Assembly (NCBI GenBank): GCA_041396585.1
Contig: JAWKYG010000006.1
Coordinates: 225,480 to 289,479, forward strand
Reading direction: 5' to 3'
DNA from: JAUIAI01 sp041396585
GTDB taxonomy: Bacteria > Pseudomonadota > Gammaproteobacteria > Burkholderiales > Burkholderiaceae_E
Length of the DNA stretch: 64,000 nucleotides
Both the position numbers and the translations under genes were made by a program. The notes below the pieces were generated by a model. The model did no database searches, was not told the origin of the DNA, and saw only the letters and a program-made list of their open reading frames with translations. Below, piece after piece: positions 1 to 7,836 of this stretch. The stretch's first letter is position 1. Each line of letters starts with the position of its first letter.

Positions 1-478
1 CCGTCCGGGCGGATCACCCGATACCATTCGCGCAGGGCGGCCGCGGGATCGGGCAGCCAGTGCAGGCAGAGATTCGACCAGATCAGGTCGGCCGAGCCGG
101 CCGGCAACGGCAGCCCGGCGGCATCGGCGCAGATCAGGCGCAGCCGGCTCGCGGTGCCCGCGCGCGCGCCGAGCAGCCGCGCCAGCCAACCGGATTCACC
201 CGCACGCAACATGGTGCGCGCCTGCCCCAGCAGCGGCGCACAGACATCGATACCGATCCCCTGCGCTTTCTCATAACGCTGGGCCAGCGCCATCAGGCCC
301 CGGCCCAGCCCGGTGCCGACATCGAGCATCCGCGCGGGATCGAGTCGCACGACATCGAGCCGCTCGAGCATCTGACGCTCGACCTCGCGATAGAGGAAAT
401 CGGCGCGCGCAGCCCGGCGCCGCGACGCCCGAACTGGCGACGCACGGCCCGCGGATCTAGGCCTTCGGTCGGGTGCAT
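1..478 (-). CDS. BioC-like SAM-dependent methyltransferase (partial, frameshifted)
   Basis: The 3' end runs off the window. Read from the ATG at 478, the product starts MHPTEGLDPRAVRRQFGRR, resembling the N-terminus of malonyl-ACP O-methyltransferase BioC (biotin synthesis). The homologous frame then continues one base out of register as DFLYREVERQ, followed by the SAM-binding motif LDVGTGLGRG and, near the window edge, DLIWSNLCLHWLPDP, which is typical of BioC. A one-base indel around 400-430 must therefore be assumed, or the gene is broken. It lies divergent to comF, an arrangement common in betaproteobacteria. A class I methyltransferase is clear; the BioC assignment rests on the short N-terminal motif and the LHWLPDP segment, and another methyltransferase is possible. 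Confidence 0.6.
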
Positions 479-581
479 GACGCCAGTATACGGAGCCGGA
501 TGCGCGCACGCTCGCCCGGTGTCTCGCCGCACGCGCAGCCGCGCCACCCGCATGCGCACCCCATGCAAGGGATCCTCACCG

Positions 582-1295
582 ATGTTCCGCACCCTGGCCT
601 CGGCCTGGCTGACCGACCTGCTGCCGGCCACCTGCCCGTTCTGCACCATGGCCCATGAGCGCGGCCCGGCGCGTGTCTGCCGCTGGTGCCGTCAGGCGCT
701 GGCCGGTGCACAGACCCGGCGCTGTCCGCGCTGCGCTTTGCCGGCGCCGGGCGGCGGGCCATGCCTGCGGTGCCGGGCCCGGGCCAGCGCGCTCGACGGC
801 GTGATCACCCTGGCCGACTACGCGCCGCCGCTGAGCGACGCGATCGCCGGCCTGAAATTCCGTGCCTGCACCGCGCTGGCCGGGCCGCTGGCCGAGGCCC
901 TCGCGCAGACGGTGCGCATGCACCAGCCATCGCCGATGTGGCCCGGTCTGCTGGTGCCGATGCCGCTGAGCCCCGCGCGCCAGCGAGAGCGCGGCTACAA
1001 CCAGGCCGCGCTGCTCAGCCGCCGGCTGGCCAGGACACTGGCCGTGCCACAGGCTTCTCACGCGCTGCGGCGATCCGGGCTGGCCGCCGATGCGCATCAG
1101 CTCGGCCGCTCCAGGCGCGCGCGCACCAGCGCGGACCTCGGCCGCTTCCATGCCGAGCCGGGCCTTTGCCACGGTCATATCGCCCTCATCGATGACGTGA
1201 TGACCACGGGTGCCACGCTCGAAGCGGCCGCCCGGGCGCTGCGCGCTGCCGGAGCGAGCCGGATCACCGCCTGGGTGCTGGCGCGCACCGCCTGA
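582..1295 (+). CDS. comF: ComF family phosphoribosyltransferase-like protein
   Basis: The product is 237 aa. Four CxxC-type pairs near the N-terminus (CPFC, CRWC, CPRC, CLRC) form the double zinc-finger usual for ComF, followed by a PRTase fold with the PRPP-binding loop IDDVMTTGATLE near the C-terminus. ComF proteins are cytoplasmic and needed for DNA uptake in competent bacteria; their biochemical substrate is not established. The ATG at 582 is preferred because the frame upstream overlaps the divergent methyltransferase and has no homology. The length is normal for the family. The next gene, trmL, follows after 45 bases on the same strand. Confidence 0.9.
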   Translation: MFRTLASAWLTDLLPATCPFCTMAHERGPARVCRWCRQALAGAQTRRCPRCALPAPGGGPCLRCRARASALDGVITLADYAPPLSDAIAGLKFRACTALAGPLAEALAQTVRMHQPSPMWPGLLVPMPLSPARQRERGYNQAALLSRRLARTLAVPQASHALRRSGLAADAHQLGRSRRARTSADLGRFHAEPGLCHGHIALIDDVMTTGATLEAAARALRAAGASRITAWVLARTA

Positions 1296-1340
1296 AAAGG
1301 CGAAACCGCGCACCCGCCGGGGCGCGCACAATAGCGCCCC

Positions 1341-1820
1341 ATGTTCCATGTCGTTCTCGTTCAGCCGGAGATTCCGCCCAACACCGGCAACATCATCCGC
1401 CTCTGTGCGAATGCCGGGGCCGCGCTGCATCTGGTTCGCCCGCTCGGATTCGAGCTCGACGATGCACGCCTGCGCCGCGCCGGGCTCGACTACCACGAGT
1501 ATGCGCAGATCCGCGTGCACGAAGACTGGGCCGCCTGCCGGGCCGCGGCGCCGGCCGCGGCGCGCTGGTTCGCGATGAGCACCCGCGGTACCGGCCGGGT
1601 GTTCGAGACCGTTTTCCGGGCCGGCGATCACCTCGTGTTCGGCTCGGAGACCCGCGGCCTGCCCGAGTCGGTGCTGGCCGAATTCCCGATCGAACACCGG
1701 CTGCGCCTGCCGATGCGGGCCGGCAACCGCAGCCTGAATTTGTCCAATGCGGTGGCCGTCACAGTCTTCGAGGCCTGGCGCCAACAGGGCTTCGACGGCA
1801 GTGCGCCGCCGGGCGGCTGA
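1341..1820 (+). CDS. trmL: tRNA (cytidine(34)-2'-O)-methyltransferase TrmL
   Basis: This 159-aa SPOUT-family protein is of normal length for TrmL, which methylates the 2'-OH of the wobble nucleotide of tRNA-Leu isoacceptors. The N-terminal signature VQPEIPPNTGNIIR, the central GSETRGLP and the C-terminal RSLNLSNAVAV are the SAM-binding trefoil-knot motifs of the family. It lies 45 bases downstream of comF on the same strand and converges with the LOG-family gene, with only 35 bases between the stops and no clear terminator hairpin. Confidence 0.95.
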   Translation: MFHVVLVQPEIPPNTGNIIRLCANAGAALHLVRPLGFELDDARLRRAGLDYHEYAQIRVHEDWAACRAAAPAAARWFAMSTRGTGRVFETVFRAGDHLVFGSETRGLPESVLAEFPIEHRLRLPMRAGNRSLNLSNAVAVTVFEAWRQQGFDGSAPPGG

Positions 1821-1855
1821 TCACGCCGAGGCGGCGTTCCCAGACCCGGGCTGAT

Positions 1856-2401
1856 TCAGCCGCCGGCCTGCGCCAGAAAGTCCAGCGCGGCCTCGGGATC
1901 GGCATGCCAGCCGACATGCGCCACATGCGCATCGAGCACGAAACCGGCCTCCACGAAGCGATCCAGCATGGCCCGCAACGGGGCGTAGTAGCCATCGGCA
2001 TCGACGATCGCGATCGGTTTGTCATGCAGGCCGATCTGATGCAGGGTGAGCACCTCGAACAGTTCGTCCAGCGTGCCCAGCCCGCCCGGCAACACCAGAA
2101 AACCGTCGGCGCGCGCCAGCATCAGCATCTTGCGCTCGGCCATGGTGTCGACCACATCGAGATGGGTGATTGCGAATGCACCCACCTCCTGGCGGATCAG
2201 GCTGCGCGGAATGATCCCCATGACCTCGCCCCCGGCGGCCATCGCGCTTTGCGCCAGCTCACCCATCAGGCCGATGCCGCCGCCGCCATAGACCAGGCCG
2301 AGTCCGCGGCGGGCCAGCGCCCGGCCCGTGGCCTGGGCCAAATCACGCCAACGCGGGTCATGCCCGGCCTTGGCGCCACAAAACACACAGATTCTCTTCA
2401 T
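1856..2401 (-). CDS. LOG family (TIGR00730) Rossmann-fold protein
   Basis: This 181-aa protein contains the hallmark PGGLGTLDE motif and an upstream GGGGIGLMG nucleotide-binding loop, as in cytokinin riboside 5'-monophosphate phosphoribohydrolases (LOG/YvdD). Family members hydrolyse nucleoside 5'-monophosphates to free base and ribose 5-phosphate; the natural bacterial substrate is uncertain. Its start overlaps the gpsA stop by 4 bases (ATGA), so it is probably translationally coupled as the last gene of the rhodanese-grxC-secB-gpsA series. Confidence 0.9.
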   Translation of the reverse strand: MKRICVFCGAKAGHDPRWRDLAQATGRALARRGLGLVYGGGGIGLMGELAQSAMAAGGEVMGIIPRSLIRQEVGAFAITHLDVVDTMAERKMLMLARADGFLVLPGGLGTLDELFEVLTLHQIGLHDKPIAIVDADGYYAPLRAMLDRFVEAGFVLDAHVAHVGWHADPEAALDFLAQAGG

Positions 2402-3384
2402 TCGGGCCTCGGTTCACGCGCCATCAGATCGGCCACCGCCCGCGCGGCGGAAAGCTCCCCGGCGAGGATCGCGGCAACGGTTTCGACGATGGGCAATTCG
2501 ACATGCCGTCGCGCCGCCTCGCGCATCACCGCGCGGGTGCAGCGTACGCCTTCGGCGACATGCCCGAGCGATTCGACGATCTGCGCGAGTGACTGGCCGG
2601 CCGCCAGGCGCAGCCCGACCTGCCGGTTGCGCGACAGATCGCCCGCGCAGGTAAGCACGAGATCACCGGCGCCGGCCAGCCCCATGAAGGTTTCGGCGCG
2701 GCCTCCCATGGCCTGCCCGAGACGGGACATCTCGGCCAGCCCGCGTGCGATCAGGGCGGCCCGGGCATTGTTGCCCAGTTGCAGACCATCGCAGATCCCG
2801 GCGGCGATCGCGACCACATTCTTGAGCGCGCCCGCGACCTCGACGCCAATGACATCGGCGCTCGGGTAGATGCGCATGGCACCATGATGACAGGCCTCGA
2901 TCACCCGCTCATTGAGCGCGGTATCGAGCGAAGCCGACACCAGGGCAGCGGGCAGCCCGGCGGCCACTTCCTGCGCGAAACTCGGGCCGGAAAGGACACC
3001 CAGCGGCCAATCGGGGAGCAGCTCGGCTGCCGTTTCGTGGGCCAGCCGCCCGGTGTCGGCCTCCAGGCCCTTGCAGAGCCAGACCAGCGGCCTCGGCACC
3101 GCGCCGGCGGCGGCGATCGCCACCAGCGTGGGCCGCAAACCCGAGACCGAGGTGGCCACCACCAGCAGATCGGCACCCGCCAGCGCCGCGGGCAGATCGG
3201 CCATGATCTCGATGGTGTCGGGAAGCGCCGCATCGGGCAGATAGCGCCGATTGCGGCGCTCGCTGGCCAGCAACGCGCACTGGCCGGGATCCCGGACCCA
3301 GAGCACCACGCCATGGCGGCGCGCGATGTGACAGGCAAGCGCCGTCCCCCAGGCACCGGCACCCAGAACGGCGACCCGCATCAC
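2398..3384 (-). CDS. gpsA: Glycerol-3-phosphate dehydrogenase [NAD(P)+]
   Basis: The 328-aa length is typical. The N-terminal VAVLGAGAWGTALA is the dinucleotide-binding Rossmann motif; GALKNVVAIAAG contains the catalytic lysine and NNARAALI lies in the substrate-binding C-terminal domain. The cytoplasmic enzyme reduces dihydroxyacetone phosphate to sn-glycerol 3-phosphate for phospholipid synthesis. The gene sits downstream of secB (124 bases), as in many proteobacteria, and its stop overlaps the next start by 4 bases. Methionines at residues 1 and 2 are both possible starts. Confidence 0.96.
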   Translation of the reverse strand: MMRVAVLGAGAWGTALACHIARRHGVVLWVRDPGQCALLASERRNRRYLPDAALPDTIEIMADLPAALAGADLLVVATSVSGLRPTLVAIAAAGAVPRPLVWLCKGLEADTGRLAHETAAELLPDWPLGVLSGPSFAQEVAAGLPAALVSASLDTALNERVIEACHHGAMRIYPSADVIGVEVAGALKNVVAIAAGICDGLQLGNNARAALIARGLAEMSRLGQAMGGRAETFMGLAGAGDLVLTCAGDLSRNRQVGLRLAAGQSLAQIVESLGHVAEGVRCTRAVMREAARRHVELPIVETVAAILAGELSAARAVADLMAREPRPE

Positions 3385-3507
3385 GGCCGCCCGGCGCGCG
3401 CTGGCGCGCGATAAGGCCCAGGGAACCCCGGCATATGAACTAGTGACGTGCGTTCGAAGTTCGCATCATTTTGCGGGCGCGAAACGGGGCGAGCGCCAGG
3501 CTGCCGA

Positions 3508-3996
3508 TCAGGCCACGCCCGGCGGCAGGATGATGCCGGGCCCCTTGCCGTTGCCATTGCCCTGCGCCTGCTGCTCCTGCAACTGCTGCTGATAGAGCGC
3601 CTCGAAATTGATCTCGGCCAGGTTCACCGGCGGGAAGCCCGTGCGCTGAACCGCATCGGCGACATTGGCACGCAGATACGGATAGATGATGTTCGGGCAG
3701 ACCACGTTGAGCAACATCGGCATCTGCTCGTTCGGAATGCTGCGAATCTCGAAGATGCCGCCCTGCTTGGCCTCGCAAAGGAACATCACCTTCTCACCCA
3801 GCTTGGTGGTGACAGTGACCATGACCGTGACATCGAAGACGCCCTCGGCCACCTGCTGCTGCTCGACACCGAGCGAGACATCGACCGAGGGCTGACCGCT
3901 CTCGAAGAAGATTTGCGGCGCATGCGGAATCTCCAGCGACATATCTTTCAGATACACGCGCTGGATGGCGAAGACGGGATTGGGCTGTTCGGCCAT
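3508..3996 (-). CDS. secB: Protein-export chaperone SecB
   Basis: This 162-aa protein begins MAEQPNPVFAIQRVYLKDMS, and the SecB signature continues with PHAPQIFFE and the LLNVVCPNIIYPYLR segment near the C-terminus. SecB is a cytoplasmic homotetramer that keeps preproteins unfolded for SecA. A GAGGAA ribosome-binding site precedes the ATG. The last about 30 residues are a Gln/Gly-rich flexible tail (QQQLQEQQAQGNGNGKG), as in other SecB proteins. The secB-gpsA and grxC-secB adjacencies are classical, which supports the assignment. Confidence 0.97.
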   Translation of the reverse strand: MAEQPNPVFAIQRVYLKDMSLEIPHAPQIFFESGQPSVDVSLGVEQQQVAEGVFDVTVMVTVTTKLGEKVMFLCEAKQGGIFEIRSIPNEQMPMLLNVVCPNIIYPYLRANVADAVQRTGFPPVNLAEINFEALYQQQLQEQQAQGNGNGKGPGIILPPGVA

Positions 3997-4089
3997 GAGT
4001 TTCCTCGGTGTGACGTGCGCTTGGGGCGCGGCGTCGGGTATGAGTAACCGGCGCCGCCCGGACGGCGGGCGCCGGGGTTGAATGCGGCC

Positions 4090-4353
4090 TCAGCCGGCAA
4101 GCATGGCATCGAGCCGGCCGGCGCGCTCGAGCGCAACCAGATCATCGCAGCCGCCGACATGCTGCCCGGAGATGAAGATCTGCGGCACCGACGTCCGCCC
4201 GGCGCGCTGCACCATCTCGGCCCGGGCCCCCGGCGTGATATCGATGTCGATCACCTGCAGATTCTGCAACGACTTGGACGCGAGCAACTGCTCGGCCCGA
4301 CGGCAATACGGGCACCAATCGGTGCGGTAGATGACCACTTCGGCCGTATTCAT
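4090..4353 (-). CDS. grxC: Glutaredoxin 3
   Basis: The 87-aa length is normal for monothiol-size class I glutaredoxins. The active site CPYC follows the first beta strand (VVIYRTDWCPYC); SVPQIFISGQHVGGCDDL holds the cis-proline and the glutathione-binding GG motif. It reduces protein disulfides and glutathione mixed disulfides in the cytoplasm. It is the second gene of a rhodanese-grxC-secB-gpsA series on the minus strand, about 90 bases before secB. Confidence 0.96.
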   Translation of the reverse strand: MNTAEVVIYRTDWCPYCRRAEQLLASKSLQNLQVIDIDITPGARAEMVQRAGRTSVPQIFISGQHVGGCDDLVALERAGRLDAMLAG

Positions 4354-4491
4354 GAGAGCAACTCCGTTGACGCCGGCCTGGCGCCGGCTGCGATGAAGCG
4401 TGTCAGTGCGCGCCTGCGCTGCCGCTGCGGATCACGAGCCGTGCAGGGTTCCGCCAGGGCGGACCGGGCAGGCAGGCGGATTCACGGGCAG

Positions 4492-4899
4492 TCAGGTCTT
4501 GATGGTGGGCAACCCGGCCTGCTGCCAAGCCTGGATCCCGCCGGTCAGGGTGAAAACCTCGTCGCGGCCGCCACGCTTGAGCGCCTGTACCGCACGCAGC
4601 GAGTTCACCCCGGAGCGGCAGTAGAGCAGCACCGGGCGCTGCTGCGGCAGCTCCGTGCTGCGCCGCTGCAGCTGGTCGGTAGGAATGTTGCGCGCACCAC
4701 GAAGGTGGCCCGCGGCGAACTCGGCCGCGGCGCGCAGATCGACCACCACCGGATTGCGATCATTGATCAGCCGGGTGGCGGCCAGGGGATCGAGCCCGGC
4801 GCCGGCCGCCGCGCGCCCCATCAGCATCGGCCAGGCGAGCATGCCGCCCGAGGCGATTGCGATCGCGATCAAAATCCAGTTTTCGGTGACGAAGGCCAC
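4492..4899 (-). CDS. Membrane-anchored rhodanese-like domain protein
   Basis: The 135-aa protein has one N-terminal membrane segment (about residues 6-28, WILIAIAIASGG...) followed by a single rhodanese domain. The active loop reads LLYCRSGVNS, with cysteine at the catalytic position, so sulfurtransferase activity is possible. The domain probably faces the cytoplasm or periplasm close to the membrane; its sulfur donor and acceptor are unknown. An AGGAG ribosome-binding site lies 8 bases upstream of the ATG. The gene leads the minus-strand series that contains grxC, secB and gpsA, a conserved arrangement in betaproteobacteria. Confidence 0.88.
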   Translation of the reverse strand: MAFVTENWILIAIAIASGGMLAWPMLMGRAAAGAGLDPLAATRLINDRNPVVVDLRAAAEFAAGHLRGARNIPTDQLQRRSTELPQQRPVLLYCRSGVNSLRAVQALKRGGRDEVFTLTGGIQAWQQAGLPTIKT

Positions 4900-4922
4900 G
4901 GCAAATTCTCCTGAAGCCGGGG

Positions 4923-4928
4923 ATTATA
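4923..4928 (-). promoter_or_regulatory. Possible -10 element for the rhodanese-grxC-secB-gpsA series
   Basis: On the minus strand the hexamer reads TATAAT, a perfect sigma-70 -10 consensus, 24 bases ahead of the rhodanese start codon. No good -35 hexamer is seen at 16-18 bases spacing (the best reads AAAGAG), so this is only a candidate. Confidence 0.35.
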
Positions 4929-5159
4929 GAATGTGTTGACCGATGCTCTTTATATGCCCCGGCGGGTTCTGGCCGATGGCGGCGGGCGCAAACAGGGCCG
5001 AATGCGGCAATCGTTTGCCTTCGATCCGTTGCCGTCATGGCCGCCCGCCGAATCCGCCCTGGTCGTGCAACGGGCGTTGGCCGTATCAAGAGAAACCGTC
5101 GTTCCTTGCGGCCCGGGCGTCGCGAGGCTCGCGCCGGCCTCTCTCCGGAAGCCCTATCT

Positions 5160-5909
5160 ATGACGATCAAACTTGTACTGCTGCGCCACGGCGAAAGTCA
5201 GTGGAATCTCGAGAACCGCTTCACCGGCTGGACCGACGTCGATCTCACCGACAAGGGCCGTGGCGAGGCTGCCGAGGCAGGCAGGCTGATGGCCGCCGAA
5301 GGCTTCGCCTTCGATCTCGCCTTCACCTCGGTGCTGACCCGGGCGATCCGCACCCTGCACCTGGCGTTGGACGAGATGAACCGGCTGTGGATCCCGGTGG
5401 TCAAGGATTGGCAGCTCAATGAGCGGCACTATGGCGCGCTGCAGGGCCTGAACAAGGCCGAGACGGCGGCCCGACACGGCGAGGAACAGGTGCTGATCTG
5501 GCGCCGGGCGTATGCGATCGCCCCCGACCCGCTGCCGGCCGGGGATCCGCGCGGCGCCGAGGCCGACCCGCGCTATGCGGGTGTCGACCCGGCGTTGATC
5601 CCGCGCACCGAGTGTCTGCAGGACACCGTGGCCCGGGTCGTGCCATTCTGGGAGAGCAGCATCGCACCGGCGATCCGCACCGGCCGCCAGGTTCTGGTGG
5701 CCGCGCACGGCAACTCGCTGCGCGCACTGGTCAAGCACCTGGACGGTATCGGCGACGACGAGATCGTGTCTCTGAACATCCCGACCGGCCGCCCGCTGAT
5801 CTATGAACTGGATGAGCAACTGCGCCCACTGCGCCATTACTATCTAGGCGATGCCGCGGAGATCGAGGCGGCAATGGCGGCGGTTGCCAACCAGGGAAAG
5901 GCCCGCTGA
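5160..5909 (+). CDS. gpmA: 2,3-bisphosphoglycerate-dependent phosphoglycerate mutase
   Basis: The 249-aa product has the phosphohistidine signature LLRHGESQWN near residue 10, NERHYGALQG with the catalytic glutamate, and the second active-site histidine in VAAHGNSLRALVKHL. It interconverts 3- and 2-phosphoglycerate in glycolysis and gluconeogenesis. The ATG at 5160 is chosen because homology starts exactly there (MTIKLVLLRHGES), although the frame is open further upstream. The gene faces away from the rhodanese series and is followed after 205 bases by ctpA, a normal betaproteobacterial neighbour. Confidence 0.97.
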   Translation: MTIKLVLLRHGESQWNLENRFTGWTDVDLTDKGRGEAAEAGRLMAAEGFAFDLAFTSVLTRAIRTLHLALDEMNRLWIPVVKDWQLNERHYGALQGLNKAETAARHGEEQVLIWRRAYAIAPDPLPAGDPRGAEADPRYAGVDPALIPRTECLQDTVARVVPFWESSIAPAIRTGRQVLVAAHGNSLRALVKHLDGIGDDEIVSLNIPTGRPLIYELDEQLRPLRHYYLGDAAEIEAAMAAVANQGKAR

Positions 5910-6022
5910 GCCACAGGGTTGCCGTCCGCGCAGGGCTTGGCGGCGTACTATCCCGGAACACCTGCCGTCGGGCCACCCCACCGACCACTCCAGGTCGGGC
6001 ACTGCGACCCGGGGAGGCCGGT

Positions 6023-6028
6023 TATACT
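6023..6028 (+). promoter_or_regulatory. Possible -10 element upstream of ctpA
   Basis: TATACT lies 86 bases ahead of the ctpA start, in the 205-base gap after gpmA. The sequence 17 bases upstream (CACTGC) is a poor -35, so the promoter call is weak. Confidence 0.25.
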
Positions 6029-6114
6029 GGCTGCATCCCCAAGACGGTGCCGCGCCGAGCGCGCGTTGCGCACCATTCGATAGACGGACTGAGCGCGCTA
6101 GCGCCCCGAACGCC

Positions 6115-7518
6115 ATGAAAACGAAAGCATTGCATCTGGGCCTGATCTCGGCCGGCGCGATCGCCGGCGTGCTGGTCAGCGTCGGTATCACCGCACTGGC
6201 CCAGAAGGAAACACCGGCCAAACTGCCGCTGACCGAGCTGCGTCAGTTCACCGACGTCTTCGGCGCGATCAAGTCCAACTATGTCGAGCCGGTCACCGAC
6301 GGTCAGCTGATCACCGAGGCGATCTCGGGCATGCTGGCCGGCCTCGACCCGCACTCCACCTATTTGGATGCCGAGGCATTCCGCGAGTTGCAGGTAGGCA
6401 CCCAGGGCCAGTTCGGTGGCCTGGGCATCGAGGTGGGCACCGAAGACGGCTTCATCAAGGTGGTGTCGCCCATCGAGGACACCCCGGCCGCGCGCGCCGG
6501 CATCAAGGCGGGCGATCTGATCATCAAGATCGACGAAAAACCCACCAAGGGCATGTCACTGGCCGACGCGGTCAAGCTGATGCGCGGCAAGCCCCAGACC
6601 TCGATCATCCTGACCGTATCGCGCAAGGGCGCCGATGGCCCGCTGGTGATCGAGATCATTCGCGACGTCATCAAGGTGCGCTCGGTGCGCTGGAAGATGA
6701 TCGAGCCCGGCTATGGCTATGTGCGCATCACCCAGTTCCAGGAACACACGGTCGCGAATCTGGTGCGCGGGCTCGGTGAACTGACCGAACAAGGCATGGA
6801 CAAGGGCCTGGTCCTGGATCTGCGCAATGATCCGGGTGGCCTGTTGCACGGCGCCGTGGGCGTGTCGGCCGCCTTCCTGCCGCCGCGCGTGACCGTGGTC
6901 TCGACCAATGGCCGCACCCGCGATGCCCAGCGCGACTACCTCGCCACATCCGAGGACTACATGCGCGGCAGCCGCCGGGATCTGCTGGCCGAGCTGCCCG
7001 AGCGTGTGAAGTCGATCCCGATGGTGGTGCTGGTCAATGGCGGATCTGCCTCGGCCTCCGAGATCGTCGCCGGGGCGTTGCAAGACCATGGCCGTGCCAA
7101 GGTGCTGGGCACGCAGACCTTCGGCAAGGGTTCGGTGCAGTCGATCCTGCCGCTGACCAACAACACGGCCATCAAGCTGACCACGGCGCGCTACTACACG
7201 CCCAAGGGCCGCTCAATCCAGGCCAAGGGCATCACGCCGGATCTGATCGTCGAGGAAACCCCCGAGGGCGATGTCAATCAGTTCCGCGTGCGCGAGGTCG
7301 ACCTCAGCGGCCATCTGAGCAACGACAAGGAAAAGGAAGAAGAGATCCGCCGTCCGGCGGCCGCGGCAGCGAACGCCGCCGCCCGCCGCAAGCCGGTGGT
7401 CTACGGCTCCGATGATGATTATCAGCTCAAGCAGGCGGTCAATCACCTGAAGGGCAAACCGGTGGTGGTGGCCAAGCGCGATGGCGAGAAATCACCGGCC
7501 ACGACCGATACCCGCTGA
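6115..7518 (+). CDS. S41 family C-terminal processing peptidase (CtpA/Prc type)
   Basis: The 467-aa protein starts with an export signal (hydrophobic residues about 8-29), then a PDZ domain (GGLGIEVGTEDG onward) and the S41 protease core. The catalytic pair is visible as Ser313 in NGGSASASE and Lys338 in GTQTFGKGS, 25 residues apart as in characterised CtpB proteins. It is a periplasmic serine protease that trims or degrades envelope proteins. The C-terminal about 90 residues contain a charged, alanine-rich segment (KEKEEEIRR...). A strong terminator follows the stop. The usual downstream neighbour, a moeB/hesA gene, is displaced to 22437. Confidence 0.95.
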   Translation: MKTKALHLGLISAGAIAGVLVSVGITALAQKETPAKLPLTELRQFTDVFGAIKSNYVEPVTDGQLITEAISGMLAGLDPHSTYLDAEAFRELQVGTQGQFGGLGIEVGTEDGFIKVVSPIEDTPAARAGIKAGDLIIKIDEKPTKGMSLADAVKLMRGKPQTSIILTVSRKGADGPLVIEIIRDVIKVRSVRWKMIEPGYGYVRITQFQEHTVANLVRGLGELTEQGMDKGLVLDLRNDPGGLLHGAVGVSAAFLPPRVTVVSTNGRTRDAQRDYLATSEDYMRGSRRDLLAELPERVKSIPMVVLVNGGSASASEIVAGALQDHGRAKVLGTQTFGKGSVQSILPLTNNTAIKLTTARYYTPKGRSIQAKGITPDLIVEETPEGDVNQFRVREVDLSGHLSNDKEKEEEIRRPAAAAANAAARRKPVVYGSDDDYQLKQAVNHLKGKPVVVAKRDGEKSPATTDTR

Positions 7519-7536
7519 ACCTTCCACGCTCCCCGC

Positions 7537-7566
7537 AACGGCGCCGATCGGCGCCGTTTTTTTTTT
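7537..7566 (+). terminator. Rho-independent terminator after ctpA
   Basis: A GC-rich inverted repeat (AACGGCGCC / GGCGCCGTT, separated by GATC-type bases) is followed directly by a run of nine or more T. It ends the gpmA-ctpA transcription unit 19 bases after the stop codon and marks the left edge of the EPS region. Confidence 0.9.
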
Positions 7567-7836
7567 GCGCGCGCCGGCCGCGGACGGTGAGTGCAACGAT
7601 CGTTCGTTGTGATCCGACCCGACCATCCGGCGGCCGGTCTCGACCATAGGCGCACGCAGGTTCACACGGCCAAGGGTCACGCAATGTCAAAAGTCGCCGT
7701 CTGTCCGAGCATTCCGCTGATTCGTGACCTAAGCACTTTGGCTTGAACTGCCGGCTCCTTACGCTAGCACTCCGAGCGATTGCCCGACGGGACGTAATCA
7801 GTCCGAACGGGAGCGGAATGGCATGGGGCCAACCCG
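7567..7836. other. Intergenic leader before EPS locus 1
   Basis: This is 270 bases without a convincing gene between the ctpA terminator and the first EPS gene. No clear sigma-70 or sigma-54 promoter was recognised; TTGGC/TGCC elements near 7738-7750 have the wrong spacing for a -24/-12 pair. It presumably holds the promoter for the plus-strand arm of locus 1. Confidence 0.4.

Noticed and set aside
60..581. Upstream extension of the comF reading frame by 174 codons
   Set aside because: It overlaps the divergent methyltransferase gene, has no ComF homology, and ends at a proper ATG at 582.
576..1784. Long open frame on the minus strand opposite comF and trmL
   Set aside because: Arg/Gly/His-rich composition and exact antisense position over two clear genes mark it as a high-GC shadow frame.
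7738..7755. Possible sigma-54 promoter (TTGGC ... TGCC)
   Set aside because: The distance between GG and GC is 8 bases, not 10, and the flanks do not match.
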